This document shows positions 7,746-16,129 of a DNA stretch of 64,000 bases, piece by piece. The first letter of the stretch is position 1. Every line of letters begins with the position of its first letter. This DNA is from Bosea sp. BIWAKO-01 (GTDB lineage: Bacteria; Pseudomonadota; Alphaproteobacteria; Rhizobiales; Beijerinckiaceae), in the NCBI RefSeq assembly GCF_001748145.1, contig NZ_BCQA01000001.1, forward strand, positions 4,056,501 to 4,120,500. The letters are read 5' to 3'. A program made the translations under genes and the position numbers. The notes below the pieces were generated by a model. It ran no database searches, had not been told where the DNA came from, and saw only the letters and a list, made by a program, of their open reading frames with translations.

Positions 7746-10700
7746 TCAACCGCGGCCAGGTGCTGCGCCCGGGCTCGCCTCGGCGCCGGTCGAGCTGGGC
7801 GGCGTCGCCTGGTCAGGCTCGGGTTTGGGCCGGCTGCGGACCGAGGTCGAATAGGCCGGATAGCGCTCGCGATAGGCCCGCATGAACTCCGACAGGTTGT
7901 CGGCACCGGAAACGGCGCGCGCCATCTCGCGGATATCGGCGGCATTGGCCCGGTTGGCCCCGGTCATGAAAGCGAAGGTGCGGGCATCCGTGCTCTCGGC
8001 CATCTTGGCGGCGAATTTGGTGCGCAGCCGGTCGAGCGACAGGGCCTCGTTCGACATCACATAGGAGACCGCGGCGCGCATCACGTCGGCGCGCTCGCGT
8101 TCGTTCAGCGGCGTGTTGCCCCGCCAGCTTTCGCCCAGAATGCGTTCATGCGCTTCTCCGGCCTCGCGCCAGCGGCGTCCCGTCCAGTAGATATCCGAGC
8201 GCAGGCGGTCGACTTCCGGACCCCGTTCGATTTCGAGCATTTCGAGCGCCTGATCGGTGCGCGAGAGATCGGAGAGGGCCTTCGCCTCGAGCAGGAGCCG
8301 CGCCCGCTTGACGTCTCCCGGCAGCTCGATCAGTCGGGTCGAGGAGATCGCTTGCAGCGCTTCGGCTGGCTTGCCGTTCATCAGCGCGATCATCGCAAGG
8401 CGTGCAGCCATCGTCGACCGCGCAGCGCCGGTCAGGCGGGCCTGCATCTGATAGCGCAGGATCTCGCTCGCCTGGTCGAGCAGGTCGAGTTCCACCAGCC
8501 GATCGGCGAGAAGGCGGGCGATTTCGTCGCCGCGTCGGCCGATCGGCAGGAATTCCTTGAAGTCGTAGAACAGGGCCAGCGCCTCGATGCGCGGCAATTG
8601 CTCCTGCGCTGCGTCGCGATTGCTGAAGATCTCGGCGAAGCGCTGGGCCGTTTCGTCGTGAAGGCGGCGCGTCAGCGGATTGTCAGGGTAGTTGTTGTTG
8701 GCGCGGCGCGCGATCTGGAAGGCGTCGCGCCACCGGTGCTGCGCGGTGTAGAGTCGGCCGAGTTCGGACAAGGCCTCGATCTCGATCTCGCCGCCGCGCC
8801 AGATGATCGACACCGTCTCGAGCCTGCGGGTCGCCTCACCAGGCGAAATGTCCTGGCGGTTCTCGGTCTGCACCAGCCGGATGGCACGCAGTTGCGCTTC
8901 TGCTGCGACCGGCCTGCTGGCGGCCTCGAATAGCGGCTTGTAGCCGTTCAGCGCGGCCTCCGGGCGACCGCTGACATCATCGAGCATGGCGCGAAGGAGT
9001 GCGAGCTCCTCCTGGTCCACAAGATCGCGCGGCAATTCCGAGAGCCGCTCGATCTGGCGCTCGGCCGTCGTCATGTCCTGCATGGCCATGGCTGCGCGTG
9101 CCATCGCCGGGCGGAACTGCACCTGCAGATCATCCGGGTAGCCGTCGAGCGTCGCCTCGGCGCGCCGGAAACCGGCAAGCGCCTGGGCCTGGCGCCCCAG
9201 CCTCTGTTCGATCAATGCGCGCCAGAGCCCCGCCTCGGCATCTTCCTTGAGCGGGCCGGCCTCGAAGGAAGCGAGAGCTTCGGGGTTACGGTGCATCTTC
9301 GCCGCGATCACACCCTTCAGGAACAGAGCCTCGCGATTGCCGCGCATGGCGGCATCGTCGGCCAGCATCGCCTGGAGAGGCCCCGCGGCCTCCGGCATCA
9401 ACCCGTTTGCGGCATAGAAGCGGGCGAGAGCCAGCCGCGCTTCGGATTTGCGGCTGCGCGAGGCGTCGGCGACATCGCGCAGTAGGTCACGGGCACGTTC
9501 ACGGACGGCTGCAACGCGCAGGTTCGCCCAGAGCTCCGGGTTGAGCAGGGGCGGGGGCGCGGCGACCGGCGTTTTCGTCTTGTCTTCCTCGCTCTGCGGA
9601 AGATCGAGGGTGACGGTCAGGCCGCCGGCGCGCCCGATCAGCGCTTGCTCGGTGCCGGCGCGGACGACGATGTCGTCGGAGCGCGGCATGATGGCGAGGC
9701 CATGGGCGGTCTGCATCAACCCGAACTCGACGAAGCGATAGGGCTTGGTCACGGCCCGCGTGGGTCCCAGTGCGGTTGCGACAGCCATGGGCATGCCCGC
9801 GGCCCCACCCTCGATCCAGTGCACGCCGGTCATGCCGGGCAGGGGGATAGCGAGGATCGTCTGGCCGCGCTCATCGACCGTGCGCGCAGGGGCGACAGGG
9901 TTCGTCGGCTTGCCTGCCTGCTCACCGAAGCCGAGTGTCCAGCCGGTGCCGTCATCGCTGAAGCGTACCAACTGCTGGTTGGACAGGCGCAGCCGGACCA
10001 GCGTGGCTTTGCCTTCGCGGGTGACAACGGTTTCCTCGATCAGTTCCGGAAGCATCTGCCGAAAGCTCGCGGGGTCGATCGTGTCGCGGGTGTCGAAGAC
10101 GAGGGTCACCAGGCCGGCATCGACGAAGGCCGCAGCCCCGGTCGGGCGCGGGAAACGGAAATCGATGCGAGTGCCATCCGGCCCCGCCGATGACTGGATC
10201 TTTACGAGCTGAGGGGTCGGGTCGATGGCCGGCGCGGCGGGTTCCGCGGCTGGCTTGGCGACTGGAGAAGCTTGCTGCGGTACCGGTGCCTCGCTTGCGG
10301 CCGCCGGCTTGACGGCAGGGGCGGGGGGCTTGTCTGGCTGATCCGTGGCATTCGCCTGGAGGCCGGCCAGGCTGGGCACGCCCGCCTTGGCCGGCGGCAG
10401 CAGATCGACGACGAGGCGGTCGTCATCGCGGAAGCTGCGGACCTGCCAGTCCTTGGGCAGGGAAAGATCGAGCTGGGTATTCTCCGCACCGGCCTCGGTC
10501 GAGACGAGCCCGACCCGTTCCGGCAGGGCCGACCGGATCGCGGAGGGTTCCACCGTAAGTGATTGGTCGAAGGTGAGCCTGAGCGTGCCATCGACAAGCT
10601 CATGCGCCAGTTTGGTATCGGCGGGCGCCTGGAAGATCAGGCGCTCGAGTGTCGGCAGCTTGGCGCTGTTCAGCAGGAGAGGCTTGGGCGCAGGTGGTGG

Positions 10701-11216
10701 ACGGCGGTCGATCTCGCGAGCGCGGGCCTCTGCCAACCGGACGCGCTCGGCCAGAGCGGCGATGACCTCGGGCGGAGGTCCGGGCATCACGCCCTTCCAG
10801 GTTTCCGGCAGCAGGTCGATGAAAGCCTTGTCGCCAGCCTCGATCAGATTCGCCTTGTAGGGGCGGGCGAGGGCAAAGCGCATGCCGCGACCGTCGGGGT
10901 CGATCCGCGCGATCGAGACATAGTCCGGGAGTTCCTTGGCGATCTTGTTGACGTCGATCTTCACGGGGCCGCCGAAGGCAACGACCAGGACGCCATTGGC
11001 GACCCGGACGCGCACAGGCATCGGCTCGTCGAAAGTCAGCGACAGGCGCCCGAAGCCGGGCGGCATGGCGGCACCCTGCAAGGTCGCCGTGGCGGCGAGC
11101 GCGGGCATGGACAGGCTGGCGGCAACGCCAAGCGCGGCCAGTCCGACACCAAAGGCAAGAGAACGCGGGAAACGCAAACCGGTACACTCACGCAACGCGA
11201 CACCAGTGCCCGGCAC
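7746..11216 (-). CDS. Large exported protein with AMIN-like beta modules and TPR-like region, flagellar cluster
   Basis: 1156 residues with a signal peptide (hydrophobic stretch at about 20-41, ending MPALAA). Three regions share a pattern of LxLTFDxP-type strands ending in a conserved DLLP or similar motif: about residues 55-140, 185-285 and 335-440. They resemble AMIN-type beta modules and are joined by Pro/Ala-rich linkers. From about residue 590 to 1060 the protein is helical and TPR-like (ARLALARFYAANGLMPEAAG, ALFLKGVIAAKMHRNPEALA). It follows motE in a flagellar block. In rhizobia MotE is a periplasmic partner of the motor protein MotC, so a periplasmic motility role is inferred. I do not recognise the protein by name. 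Confidence 0.85.
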   Translation of the reverse strand: MPGTGVALRECTGLRFPRSLAFGVGLAALGVAASLSMPALAATATLQGAAMPPGFGRLSLTFDEPMPVRVRVANGVLVVAFGGPVKIDVNKIAKELPDYVSIARIDPDGRGMRFALARPYKANLIEAGDKAFIDLLPETWKGVMPGPPPEVIAALAERVRLAEARAREIDRRPPPAPKPLLLNSAKLPTLERLIFQAPADTKLAHELVDGTLRLTFDQSLTVEPSAIRSALPERVGLVSTEAGAENTQLDLSLPKDWQVRSFRDDDRLVVDLLPPAKAGVPSLAGLQANATDQPDKPPAPAVKPAAASEAPVPQQASPVAKPAAEPAAPAIDPTPQLVKIQSSAGPDGTRIDFRFPRPTGAAAFVDAGLVTLVFDTRDTIDPASFRQMLPELIEETVVTREGKATLVRLRLSNQQLVRFSDDGTGWTLGFGEQAGKPTNPVAPARTVDERGQTILAIPLPGMTGVHWIEGGAAGMPMAVATALGPTRAVTKPYRFVEFGLMQTAHGLAIMPRSDDIVVRAGTEQALIGRAGGLTVTLDLPQSEEDKTKTPVAAPPPLLNPELWANLRVAAVRERARDLLRDVADASRSRKSEARLALARFYAANGLMPEAAGPLQAMLADDAAMRGNREALFLKGVIAAKMHRNPEALASFEAGPLKEDAEAGLWRALIEQRLGRQAQALAGFRRAEATLDGYPDDLQVQFRPAMARAAMAMQDMTTAERQIERLSELPRDLVDQEELALLRAMLDDVSGRPEAALNGYKPLFEAASRPVAAEAQLRAIRLVQTENRQDISPGEATRRLETVSIIWRGGEIEIEALSELGRLYTAQHRWRDAFQIARRANNNYPDNPLTRRLHDETAQRFAEIFSNRDAAQEQLPRIEALALFYDFKEFLPIGRRGDEIARLLADRLVELDLLDQASEILRYQMQARLTGAARSTMAARLAMIALMNGKPAEALQAISSTRLIELPGDVKRARLLLEAKALSDLSRTDQALEMLEIERGPEVDRLRSDIYWTGRRWREAGEAHERILGESWRGNTPLNERERADVMRAAVSYVMSNEALSLDRLRTKFAAKMAESTDARTFAFMTGANRANAADIREMARAVSGADNLSEFMRAYRERYPAYSTSVRSRPKPEPDQATPPSSTGAEASPGAAPGRG

Positions 11217-11263
11217 GGCCGCAAGACGGCAGCCCGAGCGCTATCGACGGTAAGGCGTCAAGG

Positions 11264-11278
11264 ATAATGGCGCGTTAA
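11264..11278. promoter_or_regulatory. Imperfect CtrA-like box before the TPR gene
   Basis: ATAA at 11264-11267 and TTAA at 11275-11278 are separated by seven bases. This matches TTAA-N7-TTAA with one mismatch and lies about 50 bases upstream of the TPR gene on the minus strand, in the 75-base gap after motE. The short gap and single mismatch make it a weak candidate for an internal promoter control site. Confidence 0.3.
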
Positions 11279-11291
11279 GGACGCGGGAGGG

Positions 11292-12125
11292 TCAGCGTCG
11301 CTGCGGCAGCGCGACGGCGGGCAGCTCGTTGCCCGGCAGAGGGGCTGCTTCGGCGGCGAGACGCGGGAGGCTGGGCGCGCGTGCCGGGGTCGCCAAGGCA
11401 ACGGTGAGCTTCTCCGCGGCATCCGGGGACATTGCAGCGAGCACATCCGACATCTTGCGCGGGTTCATCTGCTGGACCACGGGAACCAGCACGCTGAGGT
11501 TCAGACGATCGAAGACCTTCGCGGCGTCCTTCGGCTTCATGGTCTCGTACATGATGACGAGGTTCTTGATCGCCTTGCTCTCTTCCTCTGCCTGCTTGGC
11601 CTTGGGGGCGTCGACCTTGTCCTCGAGCTGCTTCAGGTCGCCGACGCGGCCGTCGAGCTTCTTCTCCGCCGTGTCGAGCAGGCGCTCGCGCATCTCCAAT
11701 TCGCGCATGCGCGCCTCGATCTCCTCGCGCCGCTCGCCGAGGCGCTCCAATATCGCGCGCTCGGCAGGCGAGGTGGTCCTGGCGGTGCCATTGAGGACAT
11801 CGGCCTTGTTGTTCGGGTTGGCCGCGCGTGCAGCCTCGGCCTTCGCCTCTTCCTCCGGCTTGGCCTTGGGCTTCTCGATCGTGCCGGTGGTTTCGGGGTC
11901 GAGGAACGTATCGGGGGCGTGTGCGCGGGCGATGACCTTGGCGAGACCCCAGACTTCGGGTTCCGTCTTGAGAGGCTGTGCGGCAGGTTGGGTCTTCGCA
12001 AGCGCCTGCGCGCTGGCAGGCCCCCTGGCGGGATAAGGCTCCGACGTCCAGGCGATCAGCTTCAACGCCAGGAGGCCCATGGCGCCGAGGATCACTGCCG
12101 GGATGAGGCGGGGCCTCTCGATCAC
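11292..12125 (-). CDS. motE: MotE-family periplasmic flagellar protein
   Basis: 277 residues with an N-terminal hydrophobic anchor (LIPAVILGAMGLLALKLIAW), a Pro/Ala/Lys-rich linker, a long charged coiled coil (about residues 125-195: ERREEIEARMRELEMRERLL) and a C-terminal helical domain resembling the MgtE N-terminal fold (MKPKDAAKVFDRLNLSVLVP, MNPRKMSDVLAAMSP). In Sinorhizobium MotE stabilises MotC. It overlaps the stop of the upstream DUF6468-type gene by four bases, so coupled translation is likely. The gene name rests on domain layout and context. Confidence 0.8.
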   Translation of the reverse strand: MIERPRLIPAVILGAMGLLALKLIAWTSEPYPARGPASAQALAKTQPAAQPLKTEPEVWGLAKVIARAHAPDTFLDPETTGTIEKPKAKPEEEAKAEAARAANPNNKADVLNGTARTTSPAERAILERLGERREEIEARMRELEMRERLLDTAEKKLDGRVGDLKQLEDKVDAPKAKQAEEESKAIKNLVIMYETMKPKDAAKVFDRLNLSVLVPVVQQMNPRKMSDVLAAMSPDAAEKLTVALATPARAPSLPRLAAEAAPLPGNELPAVALPQRR

Positions 12126-12580
12126 GCCGCCTGACCTTCCAGCCGCTTGGCGGCACGGGCGCGGATCGCCGCGGCGGCGTGCGCGGCATTCGTCAGGCGC
12201 GACACGGTCGGTTCTTCGGCAATCTCGGGCACGGCATCTGCGGTTTTGGGCGCAACCAGCGTGGCGGCACTGACGATCTGGGTGATGCGATCCATGACGT
12301 CCTGACCGGCTTCGACCTGGGCCGCGAGATCGGCTGCATAGCGCTCGGCCGTACGCAGTCGTTCGGCCAGCGTCCGGTCGCAGTCGCCAAGCGTCAGTTT
12401 CAGGCCGGCGATGGCGCGCTCGGCCGTGTCGGTGGCGGAAATCAGGGCGCCGATGGTCTGTCGCATCGCGCCTTCATCCGCCTTGAGCCGTTCGATTCGC
12501 TTGGACAGGACATAGCAGGTGATGATGGTCGCGACGAGGAGGCTGGCGACCAGCGCATCGGCGATGAGGGTAATCGTCAT
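12122..12580 (-). CDS. DUF6468-like flagellar-cluster membrane protein
   Basis: 152 residues from the ATG at 12580 (MTITLIADALV). The frame is open further upstream, but those residues shadow the end of fliM. One N-terminal membrane segment (LVASLLVATIITCYVLSKRI) is followed by a helical cytoplasmic region and an Ala/Arg-rich end. A protein of this size and place, between fliM and motE, is a regular member of rhizobial flagellar clusters and carries the DUF6468 label. Its function is not established. The start lies 17 bases after fliM. Confidence 0.75.
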   Translation of the reverse strand: MTITLIADALVASLLVATIITCYVLSKRIERLKADEGAMRQTIGALISATDTAERAIAGLKLTLGDCDRTLAERLRTAERYAADLAAQVEAGQDVMDRITQIVSAATLVAPKTADAVPEIAEEPTVSRLTNAAHAAAAIRARAAKRLEGQAA

Positions 12581-12597
12581 GGCGTTGTCCCCGGGCG

Positions 12598-13734
12598 TCA
12601 GATCGGCGAGCCGAGATGGCTGGTGGCGCTGTCGAAGGCTGCGATCGTGGTCTTGGAGCGGCGTAGCGGGCTGACGACCTGGACGGCGATCTTGTCGTCG
12701 ACGCGCCCGATGCGACCTTCGCTGACCATGAAGTCGCCGCAGCGCAGCGAAACCACCGAATCCGGGCGCGCGTCGAACATCAACGTGTCGCCGATCTCGA
12801 GCTTCATCACGCGCTTCAGCGGCATCTGGGTTTCGTGGAGCACGCATTTCACGGCGACGTCAGTCTGCCAGACCTCGGTTGCGAGGTGGTTTTCCCAGAT
12901 CGGGTCGCGGCCGAGCTTCTCACCCATGAAGCTCTCGAGGAGCAGTTCACGGATCGGCTCGATCGTCGCATAAGGCAGGAGGATGTGCAGCGAGCCGCCG
13001 CGCCCTTCCATGTCGAAGCGCAGTTCGACCCGGATCGCTGCGTTGGCCGGGCGCGAGATCGAGACGAAGCGCGGATTGGATTCGATCCGGTCGACCTTGA
13101 AATTCACCGGCGAGAGCGGCTGGAATGCCGCTTCGGCATCGCTCAGGACGAGCGCGATCACCCGTTTCAGCAGATTGAATTCGATCGACGTGAAGGGACG
13201 CCCGTCGACCCGCGGGGCAGGCTGCCCACGCTTGCCGCCGAGCATCGTGTCCAGCACCGAGTAGATCAGCGAAGACTCGATCGTGATCAGGCCGAAATTG
13301 TCCCATTCCTCTGCCTTGAAGACCGAGAGCATGGCGGGCAGAGAGATCGAGTTGATGTAGTCGCCGAAACGGACGGAGCGGATGCTCTCCAGGGAGACCT
13401 CGACGTTGTCGGTGAAGAAGTTACGCAAGCTGGTCGAGAGCAACCGAACCAGACGCTCGAAGATGATTTCGAGCATCGGCAGGCGTTCATAGGATACCGA
13501 GCCGGATTCAACGATCGCCTGGATGCCGTTGCGGCTATCCTTGTCGTCTCCGGCGGAGAAACCGAGCATCGTGTCGATTTCGTCTTGGCTCATCAGGCGG
13601 TCGGTACCGCCTTCGGCCTCGCCTTCCTCCTCGACGGTGTCCGGCATGGTGGCCCATTCCGCCGCCATGTTCTCGGGCGTCAGCGGCTGGTCCTTGGGAA
13701 GGCCGCCGGTCTGTTCGAGTTCGCTATTGGCCAT
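12598..13734 (-). CDS. fliM: Flagellar motor switch protein FliM
   Basis: 378 residues. The N-terminal part contains a DEIDTMLGF motif, typical of the FliM segment that precedes the CheC-like core. The middle domain (about 80-280) binds FliG and CheY, with the signature YERLPMLEIIFERLVRLLST. The C-terminal SpoA-like domain (about 290-365) mates with FliN. It controls rotation direction or speed at the C ring. The gene follows fliL with a 39-base gap. No FliN gene lies directly downstream, so FliN must be encoded elsewhere. Confidence 0.96.
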   Translation of the reverse strand: MANSELEQTGGLPKDQPLTPENMAAEWATMPDTVEEEGEAEGGTDRLMSQDEIDTMLGFSAGDDKDSRNGIQAIVESGSVSYERLPMLEIIFERLVRLLSTSLRNFFTDNVEVSLESIRSVRFGDYINSISLPAMLSVFKAEEWDNFGLITIESSLIYSVLDTMLGGKRGQPAPRVDGRPFTSIEFNLLKRVIALVLSDAEAAFQPLSPVNFKVDRIESNPRFVSISRPANAAIRVELRFDMEGRGGSLHILLPYATIEPIRELLLESFMGEKLGRDPIWENHLATEVWQTDVAVKCVLHETQMPLKRVMKLEIGDTLMFDARPDSVVSLRCGDFMVSEGRIGRVDDKIAVQVVSPLRRSKTTIAAFDSATSHLGSPI

Positions 13735-13773
13735 AGGACGCTCGGCTGATGGTCAGGGATCGGGGAGGCCGGC

Positions 13774-14283
13774 TCACTGGACCAGCAGTTCCTTGAACAG
13801 CACCGCTTCGACCTTGGCCGGATAGACGGTGACGTTCACGCGACGCAGAAGCTCTTCCTTCAGCCGGTAGATTCCAGCGGAGCCGTCGAGGTCAGCGGGG
13901 CGCAGCTCGCGCATGAAGACCTGAAAAGCATCCTCGACACGGGGCAGCAGCGGCTTGATCTCCTCGGAGGCCTTGGCATCCGCGATCTCGAGCACGACCT
14001 TGATCTTCATGATCGGCTGGCGGTCCTGCTGGCCGCCGCTTGAAATGCCGATCATCATGTCCTTCATTTCGACGAAGGTTGCCGGCTTCTTGACGTTCTT
14101 GGCCGCTTCCGCCGCCGCAAGCTGCTCTGGCGAAGGCTTCTTCAGGAAAAACCAGCCGCCGCCACCGAGAGCGGCCAGCAGCACAACGCCACCGACGATC
14201 ATCACGAGCTTCTTCTTGCCCGCCTTCGGCGCGCCAGCGCCTTCTGCGGCCTCGTCGTCGCTGCTCTTGGTCTTCTTGGCCAT
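13774..14283 (-). CDS. fliL: Flagellar basal-body-associated protein FliL
   Basis: 169 residues from the ATG at 14283 (MAKKTKSSDDEAAE). A short charged cytoplasmic tail precedes one membrane segment (KLVMIVGGVVLLAALGGGGW) and a periplasmic domain with the FliL features MKIKVVLEIADAKASEEIKP and PRVEDAFQVFMRELRPADLD. FliL rings surround the stator and support torque. Longer readings extend into the promoter region containing a CtrA box and are not accepted. It is the first gene of the fliL-fliM-DUF6468-motE-TPR block. Confidence 0.95.
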   Translation of the reverse strand: MAKKTKSSDDEAAEGAGAPKAGKKKLVMIVGGVVLLAALGGGGWFFLKKPSPEQLAAAEAAKNVKKPATFVEMKDMMIGISSGGQQDRQPIMKIKVVLEIADAKASEEIKPLLPRVEDAFQVFMRELRPADLDGSAGIYRLKEELLRRVNVTVYPAKVEAVLFKELLVQ

Positions 14284-14354
14284 ACCTGTCTGCCCGGGTC
14301 CGGAGCACGGCTCCATTCTGGGCGGCTCACTCCCGCAAATCTGACGAAACAGGG

Positions 14355-14369
14355 TTAATGTCTCGTTAA
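14355..14369. promoter_or_regulatory. Putative CtrA binding box (perfect TTAA-N7-TTAA)
   Basis: TTAA at 14355-14358 and TTAA at 14366-14369 with seven bases between (TGTCTCG). It lies 72 bases upstream of fliL on the minus strand and 205 bases from flgF, in their 290-base divergent region. It is the second perfect match to the CtrA consensus in the flagellar part of the window. Confidence 0.7.
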
Positions 14370-14487
14370 GGACGGCAGTTTTTGCCGGGTCGTTTCTGCC
14401 CCCCGACACCCTGTTGCCGAGCGGGGGCGCAATCCGGATTGAGTAATATCCCTTATATTTCAAGATGATGATATCAGTTAACCACGT

Positions 14488-14502
14488 TGGCACGGCGGTT
14501 GC
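14488..14502 (+). promoter_or_regulatory. Putative sigma-54 (-24/-12) promoter for flgF
   Basis: TGGCAC at 14488-14493 and TTGC at 14499-14502 are separated by five bases, giving the invariant GG-N10-GC spacing of sigma-54 promoters and matching the consensus TGGCACG-N4-TTGC. It reads toward flgF and ends 72 bases before its start. Sigma-54 flagellar promoters are well established in Caulobacter; use here is inferred from the motif. Confidence 0.55.
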
Positions 14503-14573
14503 GGTGACTGATCTGCGAAGGCTGCGCTGGGGAGCGTCGAGGCTTTCGCGGGACATGATCGGGAGTTACCGCC

Positions 14574-15317
14574 GTGGAGAACATGCTTCTCGTCGGCCTG
14601 TCGCGCCAGATGGCTCTGGCGCGTGAGCTGGATGTTATCGCCAATAACGTGGCGAATGTCGGCACGAACGGCTTCAAGGCGCGTTCGGCGCGCTTCAATG
14701 AGTTTCTCATGCCCCAGGCGAGTGCCGAGGGCTTCAAGGCGCCTGACCGCAAGCTGTCCTATGTCATCGACAAGGGCACCCCGGTCGATCTGTCCCAGGG
14801 CGTGATCGAGCGCACCGGCAACCCGCTCGATGTGGCGTTGCGCGGCGACAATTTCCTCGTGGTGCAGACCCCGCAGGGCGAGCGCTATACGCGCGCCGGT
14901 TCGCTCTCCATCAATGGCCGCGGCCAGCTCGTCACCCAGGGTGGCCAGCCGGTCCTGGGTGAGGGCGGCCCGATCCAGTTCGGCGATACAGAAACCGGCG
15001 CCAGCATCGCCACGGACGGCACTGTGTCGACCAATCTCGGCACGCGCGGCAAGCTCCGCCAGGTGCGTTTCGCCAATCCGGCTGCATTGAGCAGCGACGG
15101 CACCAATCTCTTCGCCTCGACCGCTCCCGCTCAGCCTGCCGGGCCACTGGCCCGCCTCGAGCCCGGCGCGGTCGAGACATCCAATGTCAAGGCGGTGATC
15201 GAGATGACGCGGCTGATGGAAGTGCAGCGCTCCTACCAGAGCATGGCGAACCTGATGTCGAAATCCGACGAATTGCGCAGCCGGGCGATCTCGCGCCTCG
15301 CTGACCAGCAGGCCTGA
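14574..15317 (+). CDS. flgF: Flagellar basal-body rod protein FlgF
   Basis: 247 residues starting at GTG 14574 (VENMLLVGLSRQ); an ATG three codons in is possible but FlgF proteins usually keep the MEN start. The N-terminal axial signature reads ELDVIANNVANVGTNGFKAR. The C-terminal helix carries SNVKAVIEMTRLMEVQRSYQ. It is a proximal rod protein exported through the flagellar apparatus. It begins the plus-strand operon flgF-flgG-flgA-flgH, preceded by a sigma-54-type element. Confidence 0.95.
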   Translation: MENMLLVGLSRQMALARELDVIANNVANVGTNGFKARSARFNEFLMPQASAEGFKAPDRKLSYVIDKGTPVDLSQGVIERTGNPLDVALRGDNFLVVQTPQGERYTRAGSLSINGRGQLVTQGGQPVLGEGGPIQFGDTETGASIATDGTVSTNLGTRGKLRQVRFANPAALSSDGTNLFASTAPAQPAGPLARLEPGAVETSNVKAVIEMTRLMEVQRSYQSMANLMSKSDELRSRAISRLADQQA

Positions 15318-15337
15318 CAGGAAAAGGAGCCAGCACG

Positions 15338-16129
15338 ATGCGCGCCCTTCAGACCGCCGCGACCGGCATGATGGCCCAGGAACTCAACGTTCAGGTCATC
15401 TCCAACAACATCGCCAACGTGCGCACCACTGGCTACAAGCGCCAGCGCGTCCACTTTCAGGATCTTCTCTACGAGAACTTCCGTCGGGCCGGTTCCGCCA
15501 CCTCCGATCAGAACACGCAGGTGCCGGCGGGGACCTTCATCGGCTCGGGCGTCAAGACGGTTTCGACCGGTCGCGTGATGACGCAGGGCAACATGACGTC
15601 GACCGAGAAGGAATACGATCTCGCGGTCAAGGGCGAGGGCTTCTTCCGCATCCGCATGCCGGATGGACGGACCGCCTATTCCCGCGACGGCTCGTTCGAT
15701 CTCGACTCGCAGGGGCAGCTCGTGACCCGCGACGGCTATCAGGTCGAGCCGGGCATCACGATCCCCAACAATGCGACCAGCGTCAGCATCAACGCGCAGG
15801 GCACGGTCGAAGTCAGGCTCCCCGGTCAGACCGCTCCACAGCAGATCGGGCAGATCCAACTTGCCCGCTTCATCAACAAGGTCGGCCTTGAGTCGCTCGG
15901 CGACAACCTCTTCATTGAGACGGCCGCCTCGGGCCAGGCGATCGATGGCGTCGGCGGGGCCGAGGGGTTCGGCACGCTCCAGCAGTATTCGCTCGAAGAA
16001 GGCAATGTGCAGGCCGTCATCGAGCTGTCTTCGCTGATCTCGGCCCAGCGTGCCTATGAAATGAATTCCAAGGTCATCACCGCCGCCGACCAGATGCTGT
16101 CGGCGACGACCCAGATGTTCCGAGGGTGA
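15338..16129 (+). CDS. flgG: Flagellar distal rod protein FlgG
   Basis: 263 residues, the standard FlgG length. It begins MRALQTAATGMMAQELNVQV and carries ISNNIANVRTTGYKRQRVHF, then ends with the conserved helix containing SAQRAYEMNSKVITAADQML. It forms the distal rod that crosses the outer membrane ring. A GGAG-type ribosome binding site precedes the ATG (aaaggagccagc). The stop overlaps the flgA start. Confidence 0.97.
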   Translation: MRALQTAATGMMAQELNVQVISNNIANVRTTGYKRQRVHFQDLLYENFRRAGSATSDQNTQVPAGTFIGSGVKTVSTGRVMTQGNMTSTEKEYDLAVKGEGFFRIRMPDGRTAYSRDGSFDLDSQGQLVTRDGYQVEPGITIPNNATSVSINAQGTVEVRLPGQTAPQQIGQIQLARFINKVGLESLGDNLFIETAASGQAIDGVGGAEGFGTLQQYSLEEGNVQAVIELSSLISAQRAYEMNSKVITAADQMLSATTQMFRG

